From positions 1-6,045 of the forward strand of contig SKRK01000017.1 in the NCBI GenBank assembly GCA_007118525.1: 6,045 nucleotides of DNA, read 5' to 3'. The position numbers were made by a program, and so were the translations under genes. Position 1 is the stretch's first letter. Each line of letters begins with the position of its first letter. Of this stretch, positions 1 to 6,045 are shown piece by piece. The notes beneath the pieces were generated by a model. That model saw only the letters and a list, made by a program, of their open reading frames with translations. It made no database searches and was not told where the DNA came from. The stretch is from Balneolaceae bacterium. GTDB taxonomy: Bacteria; Bacteroidota; Rhodothermia; Balneolales; Balneolaceae.

Positions 1-738
1 AATAAATCTTTGAACACGCGCGAAAAAGGCTATCATGACCTCGTGACGGATGCAGATATTGAGACAGAGAAGAGAATTCTAGAGGTGATCCGGGAGAGCT
101 TTCCGGTTGATGAAATATTGGCTGAAGAGACCGAAGCGCATGAGAACTTATCCCATGCAAGAACATGGATTGTGGATCCGATTGACGGCACCACCAATTT
201 TGCCCACGATTTTCCTGTATATTGCGTCTCTGTTGCGCTCTGGGAGAACCGGCAACCCAAAGTGGGTGTGGTGATTGAAGTAAACCGGAATGAAGAGTTT
301 ACAGCTGTTAGGGGTGAAGGTGCCTGGTTAAATGGCGAAAAAATAACCGTATCAAACACGTCAAATCCAAGAGATGCTTTTGTAGGTACAGGCTTCCCTT
401 ATAATGACCTCTCTGTTGTGGATCCCTATCTGAAACTGTTTCGCCACTTGATGGGAGAACTTCAGGGCATCCGGCGGCCCGGCGCTGCAACCTTTGATCT
501 GTGCTGTGTTGCATGCGGACGCTTCGACGGTTTTTTTGAGTACTCCCTGCATGCCTGGGATGTGGCTGCTGCGACGCTAATTATTCAGGAAGCCGGAGGA
601 GTGATATCGGACTGGAACGGTGGCGATGGCTGGCTGTTTGGGCAGCGTATTGTCACAGGTAATCCTGAAATTCACGGTGTATTACTGGAAAGAATTCAAG
701 ACTTTATTCCCGAAGAGAACCGTAAAAATGTGGTTTGA
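1..738 (+). CDS. Inositol monophosphatase family protein (5' end missing)
   Basis: Mg2+-dependent phosphatase of the inositol monophosphatase/SuhB family, which hydrolyses inositol-1-phosphate and similar sugar phosphates in the cytoplasm. The frame is open from base 1, so the TTG at base 10 is not the real start. Counting codons from base 1, visible marks are DLVTDAD (13-19), the EE pair ending at Glu43, the DPIDGTTN metal/phosphate motif (Asp59, Asp62) and HAWDVAA with Asp187 followed by EAGG. These match the family's metal ligands (Glu70, Asp90, Asp93 and Asp220 in human IMPA1). Aligning TDAD with the human enzyme puts about 28 residues outside the window, giving a normal total near 273. 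The run RRPGAATFDL...ACGRFDGFFE resembles SuhB-type enzymes more than CysQ. Exact substrate is not decidable; SuhB-like, HisN-like or other sugar phosphatase roles remain possible. It ends at TGA 736-738 and is convergent with the amidohydrolase operon. Confidence 0.95.
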   Translation, partial: NKSLNTREKGYHDLVTDADIETEKRILEVIRESFPVDEILAEETEAHENLSHARTWIVDPIDGTTNFAHDFPVYCVSVALWENRQPKVGVVIEVNRNEEFTAVRGEGAWLNGEKITVSNTSNPRDAFVGTGFPYNDLSVVDPYLKLFRHLMGELQGIRRPGAATFDLCCVACGRFDGFFEYSLHAWDVAAATLIIQEAGGVISDWNGGDGWLFGQRIVTGNPEIHGVLLERIQDFIPEENRKNVV

Positions 739-775
739 CCCTAAATTTGATTTAGAAAAAGGAGATACTTCCTCA

Positions 776-800
776 TCCCGACAGAAAAGCATTGTCGGGA
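776..800 (+). repeat. Perfect inverted repeat after the phosphatase gene
   Basis: TCCCGACA (776-783) and TGTCGGGA (793-800) form a perfect 8-base-pair stem with a 9-base loop, 37 bases after the phosphatase stop. No T-run follows on either strand, so it is not a classical intrinsic terminator. It could stabilise the 3' end of the phosphatase transcript. Similar TCCCGACA/TGTCGGGA palindromes are common in intergenic repeats of Bacteroidota-like genomes, which is the more likely explanation. Confidence 0.6.
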
Positions 801-980
801 TTCGTCAGCATGACAAGAGTGATGGTGGGATAGTTTGCGGGCATCTCGTACAGTGTATAGGGACGGTCCACCAGCCCACCAATCCAGTTACAACGCATTC
901 ATTGCGTGCCGGTGTGAGACTGAATCCTGCGTGGTTGGGATTCTTATATGCCGGTCTTTCTAATTATAAAACGCTACTGT

Positions 981-1031
981 CATCTCGACCAAGTGACCCG
1001 CCTTCTGGCGGGGAACGCGTGGAGAGATCTC
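981..1031. repeat. Candidate dispersed intergenic repeat (TCATCTCGACC...GAGAGATCTC type)
   Basis: The block starts near CATCTCGACC, contains a perfect hairpin CCCGCC-TTCT-GGCGGG (997-1012) and ends in the palindrome GAGATCTC (1024-1031). ATCTC at 982-986 can pair with GAGAT at 1024-1028, enclosing the inner hairpin, so the whole unit folds on itself. The outer motifs resemble short palindromic repeats scattered between genes in Bacteroidota/Balneolota genomes. That family assignment is from memory of the style, not from a search. Confidence 0.5.
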
Positions 1032-1058
1032 ACTGCGCTTCGCTTCGTGGGATAAAAG

Positions 1059-1107
1059 AGGAGCCTTGTGATGGGGACTACCTTAAACAACGCTCCAAAG
1101 GGCTCCT
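1059..1107. repeat. Inverted repeat AGGAGCC...GGCTCCT
   Basis: AGGAGCC (1059-1065) and GGCTCCT (1101-1107) are perfect 7-base complements, 35 bases apart. The 3' arm overlaps a second, smaller stem in which CTCCTG pairs with CAGGGAG just downstream with one bulge (to about 1121). The two stems are mutually exclusive at the shared CTCCT. Function unknown; it may simply be part of the same repeat-like material. Confidence 0.4.
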
Positions 1108-1192
1108 GCCGATAACAGGGAGATTTCATTTCATGGAGATCGCTATCGCTCGAAGCGCTAACGCGGGGAAAAGATGAGCTCCACTCCAGCCT

Positions 1193-1212
1193 AAAAAACG
1201 GGCTTCCCCCGT
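1193..1212 (-). terminator. Possible intrinsic terminator for the amidohydrolase operon
   Basis: Read on the minus strand, ACGGG-GGAAG-CCCGT forms a 5-base-pair GC-rich stem followed directly by a run of T (A6 on the plus strand, 1193-1198). This is the form of a rho-independent terminator for transcripts arriving from the minus-strand operon. Weak points are the short stem and the distance of about 230 bases from the operon's last stop codon. Confidence 0.4.
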
Positions 1213-1220
1213 AAGGGATC

Positions 1221-1254
1221 CCTTTGTGGCGGTCGAAAAGACAAGGCATTTTTT
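1221..1254 (+). terminator. Possible intrinsic terminator for the phosphatase transcript
   Basis: On the plus strand CCTTTGT (1221-1227) pairs with ACAAGG (1241-1246) with one bulged T, and two bases later a T6 run follows (1249-1254). It mirrors the minus-strand candidate just upstream, so the block from A6 to T6 could serve both convergent genes. The stem is modest and lies about 480 bases past the phosphatase stop, so confidence is low. Confidence 0.3.
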
Positions 1255-1263
1255 GGAAAGATC

Positions 1264-1309
1264 GGCGGGCATCCGGTCACGGAGTAGAGCGACGCTACTA
1301 CTGCCCGCC
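1264..1309. repeat. Branched hairpin with perfect 8-base-pair outer stem
   Basis: GGCGGGCA (1264-1271) and TGCCCGCC (1302-1309) form a perfect GC-rich outer stem. Inside it two smaller hairpins can form: CCG-GTCA-CGG (1273-1282) and AGTAG-AGCGACG-CTACT (1283-1299). The 46 bases could therefore fold as a three-way junction. There is no T-run next to it, and the end motifs of integron attC sites are absent. It may be a REP-like element or a transcript-end structure for the minus-strand operon. Confidence 0.55.
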
Positions 1310-1445
1310 AATTTGCAATTTTCTAAAAATGTGTACACACGGTAGCTTCAAAGAGGGACACTCATTAATAAGCTCTTACCTTGAAACTCAAGTTAATTAC
1401 TAATTCTTCAAGTTATAAATGAGCCGGCTGACAGGTGTTATTACT

Positions 1446-2801
1446 CTATCTTTCCGACCTGCTTTGCTCCACTTTCTCGTGATACTTCTGATAGAGCTGG
1501 CGATGTATATCCATCATATCGCTCTTTCTTCCCTGAACATATACCTGCTCTACCTGCGTGCTGTACTCAATCGGATTTCCGGTTGTGATCAGAAGCGTGG
1601 CATCTTTTCCGGTTTCAAGTGTGCCAATACGGTCATCAAGCCCCAAAATTGCAGCAGGATATGAGGTAACCGCCTTAAGGGCTTCATCTTCCGGCAGTCC
1701 GTATGCTGCAGCGGCACCGGCTTCATACGGAAGGCGGTTGGCATAGGGTGCACTCGATGTGCCGGCAATGGCAAATTGAACCCCTGCATTAAAAAGCATT
1801 GAGGGTAGTGCATAGATAGAGTCATACCCTTGCCAATCTCGATTGGGAGAGTTAAGAATAGCTGTTATGATTACCGGAATACTCTTATTGCGAAGGTGAT
1901 CGGCAACCATATGGGCGTCTCGGCCACCGAGAATTATCAGGCGAACATCCTCCTCTTCAGCCCAGGTTATCGCATCCTGGATCTGGCGAACTTCGTTTGC
2001 ACTAACCACTACCGGCCGGTCACCATCAAACACCGGAATCATCGCATGCCAGCGGGAGTCAAAATCATGATGTGATGCACTGCCGGCTTCCATCGCATTG
2101 CGTGCGGTTCTGTATGCTCTTGCATCCGCAAATACACTTCGTAGCTCTGTGAGCTGGCGGGTATAATTATTCTGATTGTTTGGGTTTGGCCAGTTTACAA
2201 TCAATCCTACACCCGACTTTAGCGTCATCTCATCCCAGGCCCAGCCGTCCATCTTCATGGCTGCCGACTGACCGGCAACCAGACCGCCACCGGGAGTTGT
2301 AACTGAGGTGAGCACGCCGGCAGAGCGCCCTACACCGATCCAGCGGCTTTCAGGATTAAAGGCCCGTTCCACCATAACGTTTGGGTTAACAAGCCCCTGT
2401 TCGTTGATATCAGTACTCATATCCACCGCACCAATTTCATAAATACCCATCTGGCTCCAGGAATCAATGAGTCCGGGATAGATATGCTTGCCCGACACAT
2501 CTTCCTGAAGGGTTCCCTCAGGAAGAGTTACACCAGTGCCAATTGCGGTGATTACTCCATCCTCGAACAGGATGGTGCCATTTTCGATTACATCACCTGT
2601 CAGCGTGTGGATGGTTCCGCCAACCAGTGCTATAGGCTCACTCTGTTTGGCCGCAGGAGTTTGGGCGTTCAGTTCAGGTGCTGTTAACATACACACCATA
2701 AGAAGCGACATTATTAAAACTGAATTCTTCATGATATTTGTGGATTTTACGTTCATTTTGAATTTCATAAGAGAGCGTTGAGGCATGTTCTGATTAGTCA
2801 T
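1446..2801 (-). CDS. Exported amidohydrolase-like protein lacking metal ligands (probable pseudoenzyme)
   Basis: A 451-residue protein of the imidazolonepropionase-like amidohydrolase superfamily. A signal peptide is visible: hydrophobic stretch about residues 27-41, probable cleavage after LNA46, with an unusually long leading segment holding Met1, 6, 12, 16 and 24. The small beta domain (about 57-108) ends at YPGLID, the TIM-barrel follows, and the C-terminal GTLETGKDATLLI (394-406) completes the fold. The fold is thus whole, but every metal ligand position is altered: SWS (114-116) replaces HxH, VSA (266-268) has Ser for the barrel His, LGG (291-293) has Gly for the next His, and AGTSS (346-350) lacks the Asp. 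By family knowledge it should not be a metal-dependent hydrolase. The start at 2801 is favoured by a GGAGGA site; Met24 (base 2732) would give a more ordinary leader but has no such site. It lies one base after the long amidohydrolase gene, so the pair is co-translated and the products may bind each other. Binding protein or scaffold is inference. Confidence 0.93.
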   Translation of the reverse strand: MTNQNMPQRSLMKFKMNVKSTNIMKNSVLIMSLLMVCMLTAPELNAQTPAAKQSEPIALVGGTIHTLTGDVIENGTILFEDGVITAIGTGVTLPEGTLQEDVSGKHIYPGLIDSWSQMGIYEIGAVDMSTDINEQGLVNPNVMVERAFNPESRWIGVGRSAGVLTSVTTPGGGLVAGQSAAMKMDGWAWDEMTLKSGVGLIVNWPNPNNQNNYTRQLTELRSVFADARAYRTARNAMEAGSASHHDFDSRWHAMIPVFDGDRPVVVSANEVRQIQDAITWAEEEDVRLIILGGRDAHMVADHLRNKSIPVIITAILNSPNRDWQGYDSIYALPSMLFNAGVQFAIAGTSSAPYANRLPYEAGAAAAYGLPEDEALKAVTSYPAAILGLDDRIGTLETGKDATLLITTGNPIEYSTQVEQVYVQGRKSDMMDIHRQLYQKYHEKVEQSRSER

Positions 2802-2802
2802 T

Positions 2803-5769
2803 TCATTCCTCCATGATCAGTCTTATCAATTGAGCACGCTCTTTTTCAATATCTCTTCGAAGCTGTGCATCTTCTTTCAGGTCGAAATATTTACGTCCAT
2901 CGATCCATGTCTGTTCGGCTTTGGTAAATGTGGAGAGAGGATCGCCGTTCCATATTACAAAGTCGCCATCTTTTCCGGGTTCGAGTGAACCAACTTTGTC
3001 ATCAATTCCGAGAAGTTTGGCTGTGCTGCTTGTAATCATCGACATTGCCACTTCAGGATCTACACCTGCACGCACCATTTTGGCGGCCTCCCAGTTCATT
3101 CTTGTGGCAATCTGGCTGTTGTCGGAATGAAGTGACGTTACAACCCCTGCTTCATGCAGTAATCGAGCGTTATAAACAGTTTTATCATAAGCTTCAATCT
3201 TGAAAGCTCCCCAATCGGACCATACCACGGCACCGGCGCCATGCTTCGCCAATTCAGGTGCTACTTTATACGCCTCAACTCCATGATGAAAAGCTTTCAC
3301 TGTAAAGTCGAACTCTTCGGCGAGCCGCATCAGCATCAGAATTTCATCCTGACGATAGCTATGTGATTGAACCAAAATATCACCATTCAATATATCCACG
3401 ATCGCATCCATGCGAATATCTCTTCTTGGTGGTATTCCGGAACCGTTGCTTTCCCACTCATTCCAGCGTGCCTCATAATCACGGGCCATCCGGAAACGGT
3501 CGGCTATAATTTGTTCAACTCCCATTCTTGTATTCGGATAGCGGTCGCTGCCAACTCTTTTTGGATTTTCACCCAGTGCAAACTTAACGGTTCGGGGGGC
3601 ACCTTCAATTTTCAGATCATCCGACAGAGCACCCCATCGCATTTTAATATGAACATTTTGACCTCCTATAGCGTTAGCCGATCCGTGCATGACGTGTGCT
3701 GTAGTCAACCCGCCGGCAAGTTGCCGGTACATCCAAATGTTATTGATGTTCAGTACATCTCCCATTCGCACCTCGGCCGTAATGGCATTGCCGGTCTCAT
3801 TCACTCCATCCACACCCGAGTGGAGGTGAGCGTCAATCAGTCCGGGAGTGACATGCTTGCCTTCGGCATCGATCACAACCGCATTACGGGGTGCGCGAAG
3901 GTTTTGGCCAACCTCCACAACTTTTCCACGTGTTACCAGCAGATCGGCATTTTCCAAAATACCGTCGGGGCCCATTGTCCAAACGGTAGCATTTCGAACC
4001 AAAACATGCTGTGGCTGTGCAGGAATGGATTTACGACCGTACTCCATATTGGGGCGCAAATCGGCAAGCACCAGCTCACGGACAGTGGGCTCTTTCTCAT
4101 CTTTTTCAGGAGTCTCGGCGTGCGCGGTTCGGTTGGCTGTCCACTGAATACGATCCTGGCCGGTTACTTCAGCCCACCCATATAAGGTTTCACCGGAAAG
4201 GGAGGCCGTTAAACGGACCGGGCCGCTCAGGCCAAGTTCATTGCCCGGAAAATCAACCCTTAAGCGTCGTGAAGCGTCGTGTACAGAAGCAGATTTGAGC
4301 TCAATTTCACTATCATTAATGGTGATGGTTCCTCCAAGACGGCCGGGGCGTGTTTCCTTTACATTCAATTCACCATCAATGGTTCCGTCGCTTGAAACAA
4401 TTTGCCAGTTCCCTTTTGGATCTACCTGATCTTCTTTGGTGATGCTGTAACGCGAACCTTCAACCCACACATCTATAACTTTGGTATCGTTTTTAAAAAG
4501 ATCACCATCAGCTACTGTGATATTTGCTTTTTTCCCGGTTGCAAGAGAACCGTGAGTGGCGTCAATACCAAGCAGGTTTGCGGGGTTGGTAGTGAGTGCC
4601 GCCAAAGCGATCTCTTTTGAAAGCCCCAGTTCAACTGCTTTACGGAGATTGCGCAAAAAGTGCGATCTGTTTTCAAGTCCGTCTGTGGTAAATGAGAAGT
4701 TGATGCCTGCTTCTGCCAGCCTTGCAGGGTTTTCCGGAGCGAGGTACCAGTGGCGCAGGTCGGAGAGGTCTTCATTCAAGGCGTCTTCAGGCGTTGCAGT
4801 ATCCGGTTTGTCGGGAAAGGCCAAAGGAAGGATTAACGGTACATTGCGCTCACTAAGCACGTCAATAACCCTGTATTCATGGCCGCTGCCCCGAATCCAT
4901 GGTGTAATGTTGAACTCTTCTGTAAAGCGAAGTGCACGCAGAATTTCTTCATCACTTCTGGTTTGAAAAAGAAGCGGCTGTTCTCCGTGAATGGCATCCC
5001 GAAGCGAGGCCAGCACAGCATTAGACTCCGGCCGCTGCAGCCCGGCAGGGTTTCTGTCATAGGCCTGATGAGCTCTTTCGTGCCAATCTGCATCATAAAG
5101 TGTTTGACGGATCAGAGCAATTACTCCAATAGGGGAAGTGGGATAGGAGAATCCAAATTGCCAGCCTCGTGTTAAATTTACCGATTGAGCTACACTACTT
5201 CGTACCAGGCGGTCGGCCACTTCGCGATCACTCAGATCCATTACTGCGGCCTCTCCGCGAAAGATACCCAGTGGCGGTACAGACAGAGCTGTTGTGAAAC
5301 CCTGTGATCGAAGTGATTCACTGCTGTCATCGTCAGTGTTAAATTCACCGTCAGCCGTGAGGTGTGCCCTCAGGTGTGGGTTCCACGACAGAGAACCGCG
5401 ATCAAGTTCCACGCGCGGGTCTTTCATTCCAACATTTGAATGCGCATCAATTAAACCGGGATAGAGAGTTTTACCCTCCATGTCCCAAACCCGCGCATCG
5501 GCGGGAATCTGAATATCACTGCCAAGGGCTTCGATCACGCCATTACGAATGATCAATGTAGCGCCATTAAGAACATTTCCCGGAGAAGTTACAATAGTTG
5601 CATTGGTAAGGGCATGAACACCGGGAGTGTTCTCTTTCATGCCATCGGTGGGAGAAGTTTGAGTTTGTGAATAGAGAATGGCCGGCAGCATCAGAAAGGC
5701 GAGCACCAGGATTAGTATCTGTTTGAATATTGAGTTGTGCAGTTGAAAACGGTAACGAACTTTTTCCAT
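2803..5769 (-). CDS. Exported two-module amidohydrolase fusion, C-terminal module catalytic
   Basis: A 988-residue protein of the amidohydrolase superfamily (imidazolonepropionase/prolidase-like), about twice the length of a single enzyme. The N-terminus has a signal peptide: hydrophobic residues about 17-32, probable cleavage after LYS34. Module 1 (about 50-440) has YPGLIDAHSN, with only His110 of the HxH pair; QTR (269-271) and RGSG (293-296) stand where His residues are expected, while Asp363 (TTDG) is kept. A beta-rich linker (about 441-550) and a charged stretch (551-566) follow. Module 2 (about 586-988) is intact: AHLH (His648, His650), GSANAIGGQ (697-704 region), QSHSYRQDEI (His803), FHHGVEAYKV (His829) and LHSDNS (Asp883), then GSLEPGKDGDFVIW. 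Only module 2 should be catalytic, hydrolysing a C-N bond, perhaps in a peptide or cyclic amide; the substrate is unknown. The ATG at 5769 places the leader correctly, though no Shine-Dalgarno site precedes it. It is first in an operon with the metal-less homologue downstream. It acts outside the cytoplasm. Confidence 0.95.
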   Translation of the reverse strand: MEKVRYRFQLHNSIFKQILILVLAFLMLPAILYSQTQTSPTDGMKENTPGVHALTNATIVTSPGNVLNGATLIIRNGVIEALGSDIQIPADARVWDMEGKTLYPGLIDAHSNVGMKDPRVELDRGSLSWNPHLRAHLTADGEFNTDDDSSESLRSQGFTTALSVPPLGIFRGEAAVMDLSDREVADRLVRSSVAQSVNLTRGWQFGFSYPTSPIGVIALIRQTLYDADWHERAHQAYDRNPAGLQRPESNAVLASLRDAIHGEQPLLFQTRSDEEILRALRFTEEFNITPWIRGSGHEYRVIDVLSERNVPLILPLAFPDKPDTATPEDALNEDLSDLRHWYLAPENPARLAEAGINFSFTTDGLENRSHFLRNLRKAVELGLSKEIALAALTTNPANLLGIDATHGSLATGKKANITVADGDLFKNDTKVIDVWVEGSRYSITKEDQVDPKGNWQIVSSDGTIDGELNVKETRPGRLGGTITINDSEIELKSASVHDASRRLRVDFPGNELGLSGPVRLTASLSGETLYGWAEVTGQDRIQWTANRTAHAETPEKDEKEPTVRELVLADLRPNMEYGRKSIPAQPQHVLVRNATVWTMGPDGILENADLLVTRGKVVEVGQNLRAPRNAVVIDAEGKHVTPGLIDAHLHSGVDGVNETGNAITAEVRMGDVLNINNIWMYRQLAGGLTTAHVMHGSANAIGGQNVHIKMRWGALSDDLKIEGAPRTVKFALGENPKRVGSDRYPNTRMGVEQIIADRFRMARDYEARWNEWESNGSGIPPRRDIRMDAIVDILNGDILVQSHSYRQDEILMLMRLAEEFDFTVKAFHHGVEAYKVAPELAKHGAGAVVWSDWGAFKIEAYDKTVYNARLLHEAGVVTSLHSDNSQIATRMNWEAAKMVRAGVDPEVAMSMITSSTAKLLGIDDKVGSLEPGKDGDFVIWNGDPLSTFTKAEQTWIDGRKYFDLKEDAQLRRDIEKERAQLIRLIMEE
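2807..2812 (-). promoter_or_regulatory. Shine-Dalgarno site GGAGGA of the downstream amidohydrolase-like gene
   Basis: On the minus strand GGAGGA lies five bases before ATG 2801 and decides that start over the internal Met codons. It sits inside the last codons (Met-Glu-Glu) of the long amidohydrolase gene, so ribosomes ending there can re-initiate at once. Part of the match is forced by the encoded residues, so it may be partly fortuitous. Confidence 0.65.
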
Positions 5770-6045
5770 GTCTAATCTGAATCTGGTTTGAGGTTGGATC
5801 TAACTGAGGATATCGTCACATATACCCTGAAGCCTGAACTAGTGTAATCGTTTAAAATTGGCCTGAATGGTTTACCGGCATGTGGAACATAAGCAAGCCA
5901 AATCAAATATTCAGAACTCAATCGTATCAAAATAACCCGAAGAGGTATACGGTTAAGCAAAAAGTTGTAAATCTGAGAAATCCATAAAGTGAAAATACTT
6001 TTGGTTCTATGTTGATTTGTGTCTAATAGGGATGCCACGGGCCCC
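5770..6045. other. Leader region upstream of the amidohydrolase operon, no supported gene
   Basis: This 276-base stretch is AT-richer than the genes. A minus-strand frame open from the window edge to 5772 encodes about 90 residues with no recognisable motif, no ribosome site and composition unlike the neighbours; it is probably chance, although the tail of a gene starting beyond the window cannot be fully excluded. The operon's promoter should lie here. The nearest thing to the Bacteroidota consensus (TTG ... TAnnTTTG) on the minus strand is TTG at 5930-5928 and AATATTTG at 5911-5904, with one mismatch and a 16-base gap, which is too weak to call. No terminator hairpin was seen. Confidence 0.55.

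Larger units (their letters stand above)
739..1445. other. Convergent intergenic region rich in inverted repeats, no supported gene
   Basis: About 700 bases lie between the stop codons of two convergent genes. Open frames on both strands here lack ribosome sites and recognisable protein motifs, overlap each other, and look like chance products. The region contains several inverted repeats (776-800, 997-1012, 1059-1107, 1264-1309), perfect palindromes at 1213-1224 (AAGGGATCCCTT) and 1330-1339 (TGTGTACACA), a tandem hexamer ATCGCT x2 (1139-1150), and an 8-base direct repeat TCAAGTTA (1388-1395, 1408-1415). The last 120 bases before the amidohydrolase stop are AT-rich and plain. The style is that of multi-part dispersed intergenic repeats, but copy number cannot be seen from one window. 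A structured RNA is an alternative; no tRNA, tmRNA or SRP RNA signature was found. Confidence 0.7.

Noticed and set aside
10..12. TTG as the start of the phosphatase
   Set aside because: The frame is open to base 1 and the family needs about 28 more residues before DLVTDAD, so the true start is outside the window.
620..1177. A 185-residue plus-strand open frame running from the phosphatase gene into the spacer
   Set aside because: Its first ~120 bases overlap the conserved 3' end of the phosphatase out of frame, and the rest crosses inverted repeats; no protein motif is recognisable.
1264..1309. Integron attC site
   Set aside because: The characteristic GTTRRRY/RYYYAAC end motifs are absent and no integrase or cassette gene is present.
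980..1338. Two overlapping minus-strand open frames (980-1249 and 1126-1338) in the spacer
   Set aside because: They overlap each other in different frames, run through hairpins and palindromes, and have no ribosome site; repeat-like DNA explains them better.
1330..1339. Palindrome TGTGTACACA as an operator
   Set aside because: It lies downstream of two convergent genes, not near a promoter, so there is no reason to call it a regulator site.
3367..4185. A 272-residue plus-strand open frame antisense to the long amidohydrolase gene
   Set aside because: It lies wholly opposite a strongly supported coding region, has no domain-like motifs or ribosome site, and is explained as an antisense shadow of the real gene.
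5772..6038. A minus-strand frame of 88 residues with a GTG start just upstream of the long gene
   Set aside because: No motif, no ribosome site, AT-rich intergenic-type composition. Kept only as a remote possibility of a gene tail entering from beyond the window.
6038..6045. GGGCCC at the window end as a cloning junction
   Set aside because: A single restriction-type hexamer at an edge is not evidence of an artificial join; no vector-like sequence is seen.

Overview
The window suggests a Gram-negative bacterium of the Bacteroidota/Balneolota/Rhodothermota group. The evidence is two exported amidohydrolases of a type I associate with Bacteroidota-like genomes, a leader-bearing long gene with no Shine-Dalgarno site, and intergenic DNA resembling the short dispersed repeats of those genomes ('TCATCTCGACC...GAGAGATCTC'). 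The lineage is inferred from style only; no rRNA or marker gene is present.

Layout. Bases 1-738 (+) hold the 3' part of an inositol monophosphatase family gene whose first ~28 codons lie outside the window. Bases 739-1445 form a convergent intergenic region with no convincing gene. It is rich in inverted repeats and carries an A6...T6-flanked block that could terminate transcription in both directions. Bases 1446-2801 (-) encode a 451-residue exported amidohydrolase-like protein. Bases 2803-5769 (-) encode a 988-residue exported protein made of two amidohydrolase modules joined by a beta-rich linker. Bases 5770-6045 are an AT-richer leader region with no supported gene.

How the genes work together. 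The two minus-strand genes form an operon: the stop codon of the long gene and the start of the short one are one base apart (TGA-A-ATG), and the short gene's Shine-Dalgarno site lies in the last codons of the long gene. The operon therefore makes three amidohydrolase modules. Only one, the C-terminal half of the long protein, keeps the full set of metal ligands (HxH, His, His, Asp). The N-terminal half keeps one His and the Asp. The short protein has lost all of them and looks like a pseudoenzyme. Both proteins have signal peptides, so the system probably acts in the periplasm or on the outer surface. The substrate cannot be read from sequence. The phosphatase gene is convergent with the operon and probably unrelated to it.

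The most interesting signal is this operon of one catalytic and two degenerate amidohydrolase modules. The second is the structured, repeat-like convergent spacer.
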